A stretch of 64,000 nucleotides of DNA from JBMFVE01 sp049966155 (GTDB taxonomy: Bacteria; Bacteroidota; Ignavibacteria; Kryptoniales; JAKASW01), in contig JBMFVE010000005.1 of the NCBI GenBank assembly GCA_049966155.1, forward strand, positions 47,045-111,044, given 5' to 3'. The notes under the pieces are model-generated. The model worked only from the letters and a program-made list of their open reading frames with translations. It did no database searches and was not told the DNA's origin. Below, piece by piece: positions 45,084-54,298 of the stretch; the first letter of the stretch is position 1, and every line of letters begins with the position of its first letter. Made by a program: the position numbers and the translations under genes.

Positions 45084-45159
45084 GTCCCCATCGTCTAGTG
45101 GCCTAGGACATCGCCCTTTCACGGCGGTAACAGGGGTTCAAATCCCCTTGGGGACGCCA
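45084..45159 (+). tRNA. tRNA-Glu (anticodon TTC)
   Basis: A full cloverleaf with acceptor GTCCCCA/TGGGGAC, anticodon loop CTTTCAC giving TTC, T arm AGGGG-TTCAAAT-CCCCT and an encoded CCA at 45157-45159. Stands alone, without other tRNAs nearby. Confidence 0.96.
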
Positions 45160-45228
45160 CTATTTACCAATCCTTCCAAGATTCACCCCATCAGGTTAAA
45201 TTATGTGTAAAACATAAGGAGATACCTT

Positions 45229-46308
45229 GTGCAACGTTACAATTCCTTCTCAGAATCATATCCGTTTCATCTGTCTGAACACAACACCATTGGATGCAGG
45301 AGAATACACTATATCGGAAACCTGCTGGCTATATTTGCTTTTATAATATTCTTTTGCAGTTTGAACGTTCAGTGGGTTTTCCCAGCCCCTGTGCCAGGTT
45401 ACAGTAGCAATTGGAAAGGACAAATAATCCAGGAATACGTTGCGTGGAACACTGATTCGACCATTCAGCGGGAAAATTCAATTCCGAAAGTAGACAACAC
45501 GAGAATGCACATTAGAGTACAGGACTCAGTCTTTGCAGGAATGACGTTCAGGATACACTTCAGGCACTTACAAGAACCGGAAGTTTATATTCCCCTGCAT
45601 AGGATGAGAGCTCGAAAATTTGACCTCCTGATTCATTTTCATGGCGAGTCACGTGCTGTAAAGTATGCTGCAAGAGAATTCAATGCCTCGATAGTAGCTG
45701 TGTCCATAAATCTCGGCGAAATTGCCGCCACTTACGCTGACGCCTTCAGCGACACTTCCCGATTCAGTGATCTCCTCAGGGGAACTGTCAATACCATCGA
45801 GAAAAAATTAAAGCGCCCTATTCAAATAAGGAGAATTTTTTTAAGTTGTTTCGGTGAAGGATACGCTGCAGTGCGCGAGATTATTTCGGTCAAATCCAAT
45901 TTACCAAAGCTGTACGCCGTCATAATGCTCGATGGAATGCGTGCTAAGTATGTCCCAGATCGAAAAGAGCTAGAAGGGGAAGGAATAGATTCGACAGAAC
46001 TTCAACCCATCCTTGAACTGGCAAAGCAGGCTGCCAATCCGAATTTAAACATAAAGTTCCTGGCTACTCATTCTGAAATTTTTCCCGGGACGTTTGCCGG
46101 TGCTACTGAATGCTCGGATTACATTATCGGCCAACTTGGCTTGAAAAGAAACTCAACGATGAAACATGGGCCCCTTGGTATGCAACAGTTGAGCAGGGCC
46201 CGACGTAACCACTTTGAAATTCTCGGCTTTGCGGGCAACACGCTTCCGGATCATTTTGACCATCTGGAGGCACTATATCACTTTCTTAGAGCGGTCGTTC
46301 GCCTCTGA
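45229..46308 (+). CDS. Membrane-anchored alpha/beta-hydrolase-like protein with no nucleophile Ser
   Basis: A 359-residue protein starting with GTG behind an AAGGAG site. One hydrophobic segment (about 28-49) then an exported or periplasmic domain of hydrolase-like pattern: FLSCFGEGYAAV aligns with the nucleophile elbow of esterases (xGxSxG) but the Ser position is Gly, while the C-terminal DHFDHLEALYHFL offers an acid/His region. If the fold is right, it is a non-catalytic relative. It may also simply be an unrelated small domain. It is a single gene between tRNA-Glu and the kinase. Confidence 0.5.
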   Translation: MQRYNSFSESYPFHLSEHNTIGCRRIHYIGNLLAIFAFIIFFCSLNVQWVFPAPVPGYSSNWKGQIIQEYVAWNTDSTIQRENSIPKVDNTRMHIRVQDSVFAGMTFRIHFRHLQEPEVYIPLHRMRARKFDLLIHFHGESRAVKYAAREFNASIVAVSINLGEIAATYADAFSDTSRFSDLLRGTVNTIEKKLKRPIQIRRIFLSCFGEGYAAVREIISVKSNLPKLYAVIMLDGMRAKYVPDRKELEGEGIDSTELQPILELAKQAANPNLNIKFLATHSEIFPGTFAGATECSDYIIGQLGLKRNSTMKHGPLGMQQLSRARRNHFEILGFAGNTLPDHFDHLEALYHFLRAVVRL

Positions 46309-46377
46309 AAGAGGGATATCAGGCCTTCATTGTAATTTCTAAACGGCAAATTTAAATTGACGACAAATGAGGCTCAG

Positions 46378-47046
46378 ATGACAAACGGTAAAGTATTCTT
46401 GTGTATAGCAGGAAACATTGGCAGTGGGAAATCATCCCTTACCCGACTGCTATCTGAACACTTCCACTGGAAAGCTTTCTATGAAGCTGTTGACAATAAC
46501 CCATATCTCAGCGATTTTTACGCAGACATGAAAAGATGGGCGTTCCATCTTCAGGTCTTCCTTCTCTCGCACCGGTTCAAGAGTCACAAAGAGATTGTTG
46601 AAATGAAGGAGTCTGTAATACAGGACAGGTCTATATATGAAGACGTTGAAATCTTTGCGCGTAATTTGCATGAGATGGGGAACATGGACCAACGGGACTA
46701 CGAGAACTACAAAGAACTCTTTTCCATTATGGTGGAGTACCTGAAGCCCCCCGACATTCTCATTTATTTAAGAGCAAATGTTGATACTCTCCTGCGCCAA
46801 ATTAAATTGAGAGGGAGACCATTTGAACAAGGCATTAGCAGAGAATATCTCGAAAGACTTAACGGTAGCTATGAGGCCTGGATTTCCAGATACAACCTGA
46901 GCAAAATAATGATTGTAGAATCAGACGAGATAGATTTTGTAAACAATAAAGATCATCTTCTTTACATAATTAACCGGGTTGAAACAGCTGTCAGAGGTAT
47001 TCACCGGGATTCGGAAATGCTACCGAATCTCGACACCATAAGTTGA
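46378..47046 (+). CDS. Deoxynucleoside kinase
   Basis: A 222-residue kinase of the dCK/dGK-type. P-loop AGNIGSGKSS (11-20), the DRS motif in QDRSIYED, the lid RGRPFEQGIS and the KFxxP-like YLKPPDILIYL. It salvages deoxynucleosides; the specificity (dA/dG/dC) is unresolved. Start at 46378, where a GAGG site is 6 nt upstream; an in-frame TTG at 46357 is less likely. 61 bp before recG. Confidence 0.85.
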   Translation: MTNGKVFLCIAGNIGSGKSSLTRLLSEHFHWKAFYEAVDNNPYLSDFYADMKRWAFHLQVFLLSHRFKSHKEIVEMKESVIQDRSIYEDVEIFARNLHEMGNMDQRDYENYKELFSIMVEYLKPPDILIYLRANVDTLLRQIKLRGRPFEQGISREYLERLNGSYEAWISRYNLSKIMIVESDEIDFVNNKDHLLYIINRVETAVRGIHRDSEMLPNLDTIS

Positions 47047-47107
47047 ACACTTCAAATATGATCAGAAACATTCAACAGCCTTATATTCATGCTACCGTCA
47101 GCTCAAT

Positions 47108-49300
47108 ATGATGCAGCGAAATAGTCTTGACACAATGGATGTCAAATTTCTAAAGGGTGTTGGTCCACACCGTGCTGAGGCCCTGTCATCAGTGGGGGTT
47201 CGCACTGTCAAGGATCTTCTCTTTTATTTCCCGAGGAGGTATTTAGACAGATCGAAAATCCTTCCAGCAAGCCGCGCAAAAGAGGCGGCATTGACGAATC
47301 AAGAGGTAACATTTGTTGGCAAAATCGAGTCGGTGAAAATGGTGAGGACGCGTAAAGGAGGTATTCTATCGGTACATTTAAAAGACAGTTCAGGGACCAT
47401 TGAATGCATCTGGTTTAACGGTGTAAAGTACTTTTCAAAAATTTTCAAGGAAGGAAACATCACTGCCTTTTCCGGAAGGGTCAGCCTTTACCGAGGCACA
47501 CCTTGCTTGTTCCATCCCGACTATGACAGTCTCGAGGAAGAATCTGAACGGCAATTGCTCAACACAGGCGGCATCATTCCGGTATATCCATCCACTGAAA
47601 ACCTTCGAGCTGTGGGACTGGATTCCCGTGGACTGCGAAAGACCATATTCAAGGTCATCCAGGACATTTTCAACGACAACTTTTACAACTTCGAAGTCCT
47701 TGCCGATCCGTTACCAAGGTGGATTAGAGAGGAACACAACCTCATCGAAATTAACTCCGCCGTTAGACAAATTCACTTCCCAAAATCAGAGAGTGAATTA
47801 GAGGCTGCCCAGAAGAGATTTAAATTTGATGAATTCTTTTATATTCAGGTCCTTCTGGCAATCAGGCGTTCAGCAATCAAGAGCTCACAATCTGTTGTAA
47901 TGACAAAGCATTACAACCTGACGAGACGTTTTGTGCTTGAGGTTATCCCATTTCATTTAACAAATTCCCAAAAACGTGTTCTCAAAGAAATTGTCGACGA
48001 CTTGAAATCAGGGAGGCCGATGATGCGCCTGCTGCAGGGCGACGTGGGAAGTGGAAAAACTATAGTCGCATTAATCACCATGCTAATTGCTGTAGAAAAC
48101 AACTGCCAGGCTGCTTTCATGGCACCAACGGAAATACTTGCACAGCAACATTATCGGACAATGAAGCTTTTTTTAGATAGGTTGCAAGTGAGGAGCACTC
48201 TCCTTATAGGTGGACAGAAGATAGCGGAGCGAAAGGCAATTTATCGAGAAATTGAGACTGGGATTTCAAAGATAGTTGTGGGAACACACGCTTTGATACA
48301 GGAAAGGGTGAAATTTCACAGGCTTGGATTGGCTGTTGTTGATGAGCAACACAGATTCGGCGTTGTGCAAAGGATGATGCTTCAGGAAAAAGGCCGTGGA
48401 AACGGTGCGCAGCAAAGAGTAGAACCGCATTTGCTGGTCATGACCGCAACGCCTATTCCACGGACACTAGCCCTAACCATTTATGGCGATTTAGATGTTT
48501 CGGTCATAAGGGAATTCCCACGAGGTAGAAGGCCTGTTATGACCGTTCTTCGCTCGGATAGCCATCGAACAAAAATATATCGGTTTATAAGGGATCAGGT
48601 TGTAGCGGGTCGACAGGCTTATATAGTATATCCGCTGATAAAAGAAACCGAAAAGTCAGATTTGAAAGCAGCATCTGAGAGTTTCATAAGGCTTCGTGAC
48701 GAGGTTTTTCCAGATCTCAAAGTTGGACTGATACACGGGCAGATGACTGAGGTGGAAAAGGATAGCGTGATGATTGCATTCAAGGAAAACAGGATCAGCA
48801 TACTTGTTGCAACAACTGTCATCGAAGTCGGCATAGATGTTCAAAATGCCACAGTGATGGTAATTGAGCATGCTGAGCGATTTGGACTGAGCCAGCTTCA
48901 TCAACTCAGGGGCAGAATAGGGAGAGGCCCTCATCAGTCATATTGCATATTAATAACAAATGAAAAATACATTTCAGGTGAGAACTTGCAGAGCCATGAT
49001 GAATTCGTTGCTCACAAGAGGCTCCAGGCAATGCTTCAAACCAACGATGGATTCAAAATTTCTGAGATTGATCTGGAATTGCGCGGACCGGGGGATTTCT
49101 TCGGTCCGAAACAAAGTGGCACCCCCGACCTTCATATAGCGAATCTTATAACAGACAAAGACATTCTCTCTGCATCGCGAAAATCAGCATTTGCTCTCGT
49201 TGCCAACGATCCACATCTCAGGAATCCCGTTAATGAACAAATCAGATCAAGATTGCTGAGCGTTTACAAGGATAGCCTGGAATTTCTCAAAGCGAACTGA
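47108..49300 (+). CDS. recG: ATP-dependent DNA helicase RecG
   Basis: A 730-residue helicase that regresses stalled forks and branch-migrates Holliday junctions. Wedge domain with DVKFLKGVGPHRAEAL near residue 12; Walker A QGDVGSGKT and DEQH box (VVDEQHRFGV); the TAME-type helicase motifs MTATPIPRTLAL and VATTVIEVGIDV, with the HQLRGRIGRG motif VI. Length is slightly above E. coli RecG. Standalone. Confidence 0.96.
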   Translation: MMQRNSLDTMDVKFLKGVGPHRAEALSSVGVRTVKDLLFYFPRRYLDRSKILPASRAKEAALTNQEVTFVGKIESVKMVRTRKGGILSVHLKDSSGTIECIWFNGVKYFSKIFKEGNITAFSGRVSLYRGTPCLFHPDYDSLEEESERQLLNTGGIIPVYPSTENLRAVGLDSRGLRKTIFKVIQDIFNDNFYNFEVLADPLPRWIREEHNLIEINSAVRQIHFPKSESELEAAQKRFKFDEFFYIQVLLAIRRSAIKSSQSVVMTKHYNLTRRFVLEVIPFHLTNSQKRVLKEIVDDLKSGRPMMRLLQGDVGSGKTIVALITMLIAVENNCQAAFMAPTEILAQQHYRTMKLFLDRLQVRSTLLIGGQKIAERKAIYREIETGISKIVVGTHALIQERVKFHRLGLAVVDEQHRFGVVQRMMLQEKGRGNGAQQRVEPHLLVMTATPIPRTLALTIYGDLDVSVIREFPRGRRPVMTVLRSDSHRTKIYRFIRDQVVAGRQAYIVYPLIKETEKSDLKAASESFIRLRDEVFPDLKVGLIHGQMTEVEKDSVMIAFKENRISILVATTVIEVGIDVQNATVMVIEHAERFGLSQLHQLRGRIGRGPHQSYCILITNEKYISGENLQSHDEFVAHKRLQAMLQTNDGFKISEIDLELRGPGDFFGPKQSGTPDLHIANLITDKDILSASRKSAFALVANDPHLRNPVNEQIRSRLLSVYKDSLEFLKAN

Positions 49301-49383
49301 GATAGCCTTCTCACTTTCAAAACTGATCGTGAGCAGGGGTATTTGAAAAGGTTTAACGTACGCCGCCATACATGGTTGAAAGC

Positions 49384-51180
49384 TCAATTACGCTTCCTTC
49401 CTTTTGGCTTTTGAACAGGTCTTACAAGCACTTCTTCAACTGGCTTCTTGTTCATCACGTATTGCTGTCCAATGGAGAGAAGATTAAATACGAAATAATA
49501 CAGGTTAAGCCCCGACGGGAAATTGTTGAAAAGGATCCAGAATAGAGCCGGCATAAACCAGACCATAAATTGTTGTCGGGGATCCTTCACTGTCATCTTT
49601 TGCTGAATTAGCATGGTGATAGCCATCAGAAGTGCAAGGCCGCTAATTTGGTTCATGCCAATTATCGGTAGGGTGAAAGGGAGCCTCAAGATCGTATCTG
49701 GCACGGAAAGGTCCTTTATCCACCAGAAAAAGTCAGCTTGTCGCAAGGCTATGTTACTTCTGAAAATTGCCCACAATGCATAAAGTATTGGCAATTGCAG
49801 AAGCATTGGTAGGCAACCTCCCGCAGGATTGATCTTGTATTCCTTATAAAGATTCATTACAGCCTGGTTCATCTTTTGAGGATCATCTTTGTATTTCTCT
49901 TTAATTTCCTCCATAAGCGGTTGAAGTGCCTGCATTTTTCGCATCGACTTCATACTGGTGACTGTGAGCGGATTTAAAAGGAGTTTGATGATCAGGGAGA
50001 AGATTATTATGACAATGCCGTAGTTAGGTATGAATGAATGGAGAAATTCAAACGCGGGGAGCATAACATATTCAGCAATAGGCCTTACAACCCATTGCCA
50101 ACCAAGTCCTACAGTCTTCTCAAGGCCGACGCCATACGACTTTAACAGTTTGTAGTCCAGGGGTCCTATATATACCTGAAATGTGTCAGATTGGAATGGA
50201 ATTGCACGGAATCGCATCTGTAAGGCTGTAGAATAAGAACGGACCACACCGTTGTCAGGTGCGTGCATTGCTGTCCCGGCCAGGTAGGCACCATCGCCTG
50301 GAGAGCTCCTCGCGATTATTGCCGAGGTAAAGTATTTTGTCGTCTGTGATACCCAGTCGGTTCTTCCGCTTAGCTCAATCCTTTTTTCTTTGTTGAAATC
50401 ATTAGCCTCAAGAGACACCGCTTCTCCACCATTGTATGCATATGCAGTTGAGAAACTTGACTCATCAACACTGTTTTCTTCAGTATAGTTGAGTCCATTC
50501 TCCCACGTCACCTGATATTCAAAATCCGCAATAAACCTGTCCATTCGTTTGAATGTAATATCGGAGATGAAATCATATCTTCCATTCTCAAAAACAAAAG
50601 TCTTCACGATTTGTGAGGAATCCCCGACGTTCAACATAAGCCTAACGGTGTACGACTTGCCTTTCGATAAAGTTACATGCTGTCCATCTCTAAAATCAGC
50701 TGTAAAATAAAGGTCCTTTGTGTCGATTAGCTTGCCATCAATAGACTGGAAGAGGATGCTGTAGTCGCCCCCTTTTAGCTCATTGATTAGTTCGACGGGC
50801 TGACCGCGCCATGTCCTGTAATTCTTGAGTGTCCATTCTTTTATTAAAGCACCCTTGGCGCTGATGACAGCGGTATATAGATCCGTAGTGATTGTAATCT
50901 GCTTTTCCTTGCCTACCGCAAGGGGGCCAAAATACCGTCCAAATGCTTTATAGGCCTCATTAGTCGTGTCCAGGGATGACTCCGCAGTCCTGTTTGACCA
51001 TTTGGATCCCGGTTTGGAGGCGTAACTCCCTGTCGTTTCCTTAGGGGGAGCCGACGGCTTCACCTCCTCGTTGCCACCCTTCGTGTTTATATGCTCTATT
51101 GGTTTTGGTGTGTTAAGCCACATCCAGGTAAATAAAAGAACAGTAATAAGTATTATTCCAATCGTCTCAGTCTTCCCCAT
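49384..51180 (-). CDS. yidC: Membrane protein insertase YidC
   Basis: A 598-residue insertase: N-terminal helix (about 5-22), a large periplasmic domain (residues 50-370) and the C-terminal five-helix insertase core beginning LGWQWVVRPIAEYV. It has the cytoplasmic loop MRKMQALQPLMEEIKEKYKDD and GGCLPMLLQLPILYALW. It completes the rpmH-rnpA-yidD-yidC cluster beside the origin. It abuts yidD (1-nt overlap). Confidence 0.96.
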   Translation of the reverse strand: MGKTETIGIILITVLLFTWMWLNTPKPIEHINTKGGNEEVKPSAPPKETTGSYASKPGSKWSNRTAESSLDTTNEAYKAFGRYFGPLAVGKEKQITITTDLYTAVISAKGALIKEWTLKNYRTWRGQPVELINELKGGDYSILFQSIDGKLIDTKDLYFTADFRDGQHVTLSKGKSYTVRLMLNVGDSSQIVKTFVFENGRYDFISDITFKRMDRFIADFEYQVTWENGLNYTEENSVDESSFSTAYAYNGGEAVSLEANDFNKEKRIELSGRTDWVSQTTKYFTSAIIARSSPGDGAYLAGTAMHAPDNGVVRSYSTALQMRFRAIPFQSDTFQVYIGPLDYKLLKSYGVGLEKTVGLGWQWVVRPIAEYVMLPAFEFLHSFIPNYGIVIIIFSLIIKLLLNPLTVTSMKSMRKMQALQPLMEEIKEKYKDDPQKMNQAVMNLYKEYKINPAGGCLPMLLQLPILYALWAIFRSNIALRQADFFWWIKDLSVPDTILRLPFTLPIIGMNQISGLALLMAITMLIQQKMTVKDPRQQFMVWFMPALFWILFNNFPSGLNLYYFVFNLLSIGQQYVMNKKPVEEVLVRPVQKPKGRKRN

Positions 51181-51467
51181 TAAACATTCCTTTCCATAGA
51201 ACCCTTTGCTGGTGTGACGGGATCGTATCCCCCTTTACTCAACGGATTGCACCGAAGAATCCGCCACACGCTCATTAAAAACCCCCTAAAAAAACCGTAT
51301 GTCTGGAAGGCTTCGATGGTGTAGTTCGAACAGGTTGGATAAAACCGGCATGACGGAGGAAAAAGAGGTGAAATTGCTTGCTGGTAACCCCTTATTAAGG
51401 TGACAGCAATTTTAGCTAAATAGCTCGGATTTGATTTTCCCAAAAAAAACCTCAAAGTCTTTCTCAA
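51180..51467 (-). CDS. yidD: YidD membrane protein insertion efficiency factor
   Basis: A 95-residue small protein with RGYQQAISPLFPPSCRFYPTCSNYTIEAF, the DUF37/YidD signature quoted here as the two blocks SPLFPPSCRFYP and TCSNYTIEAF; conserved cysteines C40 and C46. It sits between rnpA and yidC, overlapping rnpA by 56 nt when started here; a shorter start is possible. Confidence 0.92.
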   Translation of the reverse strand: MRKTLRFFLGKSNPSYLAKIAVTLIRGYQQAISPLFPPSCRFYPTCSNYTIEAFQTYGFFRGFLMSVWRILRCNPLSKGGYDPVTPAKGSMERNV

Positions 51468-51810
51468 CTTCTCTCAATTTTGTGCGAAACGGATTTATCG
51501 GTTCTGCAACCACAGCAACAATTCGTAAGACTGCCTTCTTCTGCTTAATCATCTCTCTCAGATCTCGAACTCGCAACCGGTAAGCTTCTCGCATCAACCG
51601 TTTTAACCGGTTTCGATGGACAGCCAGCCTGATCTTTCTTGAAACACTAAACGCAGCCCTCAGTTCACCATTGCCATTTTCTATATCGTAATAAAACAAA
51701 ACCACATTACCAGCGAACTTTTTTCCTCTCTTGAATACCTTCTGTACCTCTCTTGACGATCCAATTATCTCCTCCCTTGGCAGGATGAAGCGCACGCGGT
51801 CAAAGCTCAA
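51412..51810 (-). CDS. rnpA: Ribonuclease P protein component
   Basis: A 132-residue basic protein that works with the catalytic RNase P RNA to process tRNA 5' ends. The signature RNRLKRLMREAYR is at about 75-87, with FSVSRKIRLAVHR before it. It starts with TTG 2 nt after the rpmH stop; a GTG five codons later is an alternative. The rpmH-rnpA pairing is universal near oriC. Confidence 0.92.
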   Translation of the reverse strand: MSFDRVRFILPREEIIGSSREVQKVFKRGKKFAGNVVLFYYDIENGNGELRAAFSVSRKIRLAVHRNRLKRLMREAYRLRVRDLREMIKQKKAVLRIVAVVAEPINPFRTKLREVEKDFEVFFGKIKSELFS

Positions 51811-51812
51811 AT

Positions 51813-51959
51813 TTACTTTTCGTCGCTAACCGTGAGGCGCCATCGGCCTTTTGCTCTACGCCTGGCGAGGACTTTACGCCCTGTTTTTGATTTCATTCTT
51901 GCCCTGAATCCATGGGTCCTTTTACGCCTTGTGTTATGAGGTTGATATGTCCTTTTCAT
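51813..51959 (-). CDS. rpmH: Ribosomal protein bL34
   Basis: A 48-residue Arg/Lys-rich protein that was located by translation: it begins MKRTYQPHNTRRKRTHGF and continues to RAKGRWRLTVSDEK, the classical L34 sequence. First gene of the leftward cluster; 569 noncoding bp separate it from dnaA. It is too short to be caught by a length filter. Confidence 0.96.
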   Translation of the reverse strand: MKRTYQPHNTRRKRTHGFRARMKSKTGRKVLARRRAKGRWRLTVSDEK

Positions 51960-52528
51960 TAAGCTGCTCCTCGTGAAAAATATTGTTGGTCGGTAAATTT
52001 ATTTGCAGCCACGGAAAAATACAAGTCATTCTAATGTGGACTAACCATTCACAAATGCGTTAGTTGCAAAGTAATTCACCCATTCTCAACAAATTTTTCA
52101 CGGTTTTCCACAAAGTTTTTCCACTTTTCCACATTCCCCAATATCGAACTTTTATTTGTAACTATCCCAATGGCTTGAAGTTAAAAAAACATCTTTCAAA
52201 AAGATACAAACAAAACGGATAACTATCTATATTAGAAAGAGTTACTTAGTTTTCCACATTCTCTAATGCTTGATTTTCCACATGGCCTTTATTATAATTT
52301 AACTCACTTGAAGTTGGAAGGTGTGTCTGTAACTTAACCAGAAGGCGATTTTGATGTCTGGATTATGAGGAAGCTAACAGGTTTCGCTGAAGAAGTTTTC
52401 CACATTAATGTTAACATATTGTCTAGTGCCTTGTAATTGCCCAATACATCGTTGGTTATGGATCACACAGTATTGTGAAAAACTTTGCAAACTATGTGGA
52501 TAACATCCATTTGTGACAGGAGGGCGTA
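51960..52528. other. Origin region, left half: DnaA-box array between rpmH and dnaA
   Basis: The 569-bp gap between divergent rpmH and dnaA has at least five exact TTTTCCACA 9-mers (52104-52112, 52125-52133, 52250-52258, 52274-52282, 52396-52404), a variant TTTTCCACT (52117-52125), and an exact TGTGGATAA (52495-52503, inverse of TTATCCACA) next to the dnaA ribosome-binding site AGGAGGG. This is the arrangement of replication origins. The prevalence of TTTTCCACA over TTATCCACA is notable. That DnaA binds these sites is inference. Confidence 0.8.
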
Positions 52529-53926
52529 GTGGAAGAAAATTATGGTAATGCGGAACTCGCGTGGGAGGGGTGCTTGAAATACGTGAGGCAGCGTGTAAAC
52601 AATCTAAGTTACAAGACCTGGTTTGCGCCGATAAAAGCGGTGGGCTTGCAGGGGGAGTCACTGGTATTGAGAGTTCCCAGTCAGTTTTTTCACGATTGGC
52701 TGGATGAGCATTACTCCACCATCATTTCTGAATCTGTGAGATCTGTTCTTGGTGAAAACTCAAAGGTTGAGTACGTTATCTCTGAAGACGACCTCACGGA
52801 GCCGGAACAGCAGTTCTATCGACCCCCTAAGTCCACCTTGCCATCCCAAGCGATTGAAAAAATACCTCAGAGACTGCCTAGCGCAACACCATTTGAAACT
52901 AACCTCAACCCGCGTTACACATTTGAGAATTTCATCAAAGGTGATAGCAACCAGTTCGCGCGCGCTGCTGCCTATGCTGTGGCAAACAATCCAGCAGGCA
53001 CGGCATTTAATCCACTTGTCATATATGGTGGGGTGGGTTTGGGCAAGACGCATCTTGTACAGGCGATTGGAAATTTTGCCCGTCAATCAAAAAAAGCAGA
53101 GCGTGTCCTATACATATCAAGTGAACGCTTCACAGTGGACTTTGTCGAAGCCATTCAAAAGGATCGTGCCAATGAATTTTCTAATTTCTACAGAAGTATG
53201 GATATTCTAATAGTTGACGACATTCAGTTCTTTGCTGGTAAAGAAAAAACACAGGATAATTTCTTTCATACATTTAACGCCCTTCACCAGAGCGGAAAAC
53301 AAATCGTTCTTTCTTCGGACAGACCTCCAAAGGAGCTGAAGGATGTTGATGAAAGACTGATTTCAAGATTTACGTGGGGATTAACAGTAGATATACAGCC
53401 TCCCGACCTGGAGACAAGAATAGCAATCCTCAAAAAGAAGAGCGAAGATGACGGCATTAACATTCCTGAAGATGTCATTGAATACATAGCTGCCAATGTC
53501 ACCTCGAACATCCGGGAACTCGAGGGAAGTTTAATAAGCATTTTGGCCAAGGCAAGCTTGAGCAACAGAGAGATCAGCGTGGAGCTTGCTAAAGAAGTCA
53601 TAAAGAGTTTAGCAGTCAGCAGGCGTTCAACTATCACCGTAGAGGACATCCTAAGGGCGGTTGCTGATGTATTCGACGTTTCAGAAGAGCAGATGAGAGG
53701 AAAAACCAGAAAACAAGAGGTTGTAATTGCCAGGCAGACTGCAATGTATATTATCAAAGAAATGACAAAACTACCATTGAAAGCTATTGGTAGCTATTTT
53801 GGTGGTCGTGATCATTCGACTGTAATTTACGCGTGCCAGGTTATAGACGACTTAATGCATAGGAGTCCACACTTTAAGGAGCTTTACGATAGGGCACGTA
53901 AGAAAATTGATATGTTGGGTGCATGA
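52529..53926 (+). CDS. dnaA: Chromosomal replication initiator DnaA
   Basis: A 465-residue initiator. Domain I to about 85; AAA+ domain with Walker A GGVGLGKTH (167-175) and Walker B ILIVDDIQFF near 230; the C-terminal helix-turn-helix domain with GGRDHSTVIYA contacts DnaA boxes. GTG start with AGGAGGG 5 nt upstream. It sits between two noncoding halves of the probable origin. Confidence 0.98.
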   Translation: MEENYGNAELAWEGCLKYVRQRVNNLSYKTWFAPIKAVGLQGESLVLRVPSQFFHDWLDEHYSTIISESVRSVLGENSKVEYVISEDDLTEPEQQFYRPPKSTLPSQAIEKIPQRLPSATPFETNLNPRYTFENFIKGDSNQFARAAAYAVANNPAGTAFNPLVIYGGVGLGKTHLVQAIGNFARQSKKAERVLYISSERFTVDFVEAIQKDRANEFSNFYRSMDILIVDDIQFFAGKEKTQDNFFHTFNALHQSGKQIVLSSDRPPKELKDVDERLISRFTWGLTVDIQPPDLETRIAILKKKSEDDGINIPEDVIEYIAANVTSNIRELEGSLISILAKASLSNREISVELAKEVIKSLAVSRRSTITVEDILRAVADVFDVSEEQMRGKTRKQEVVIARQTAMYIIKEMTKLPLKAIGSYFGGRDHSTVIYACQVIDDLMHRSPHFKELYDRARKKIDMLGA

Positions 53927-54298
53927 ATGTTTAAAATAATGTGTAAAAATGATGAGAAAATGTGGATAATTTATACTTTTAAACAGGAAGGCTAGTGAAA
54001 TGCGGGGTTTGTTAGTAACAATGTCACCACCACCATCGTATAAACATAGCTATGTTAGTTTTATTTTGTATAATATCACAATAACTCAATTACTTAGTTG
54101 CACTTATTCCAGTTGTTAACAAATAGACAGTCATTATTGTTATTCTTATACTATAAAGAACTAACTAATTAATAATTATAGAGGGTGTTAATATCCCGGA
54201 AAATGAACTTAAATTGAATATTAAGCGGTAATTGAGTAGATTTTATCAGTTGTGGAAATCCATGCAATATATAAACTCTAACTTATGGAGGCGGGAAC
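53927..54298. other. Origin region, right half: AT-rich stretch after dnaA
   Basis: The 372-bp gap between dnaA and dnaN has an exact TGTGGATAA DnaA box (53961-53969), a one-mismatch form TGTGGAAAT (54251-54259) and a very AT-rich core at 54050-54250. This could be the DNA unwinding element of a bipartite origin, as in Bacillus and Helicobacter. No gene is evident. Confidence 0.6.

Noticed and set aside
53284..53757. A 157-codon frame antisense to dnaA
   Set aside because: Fully contained in dnaA coding sequence with no family features.
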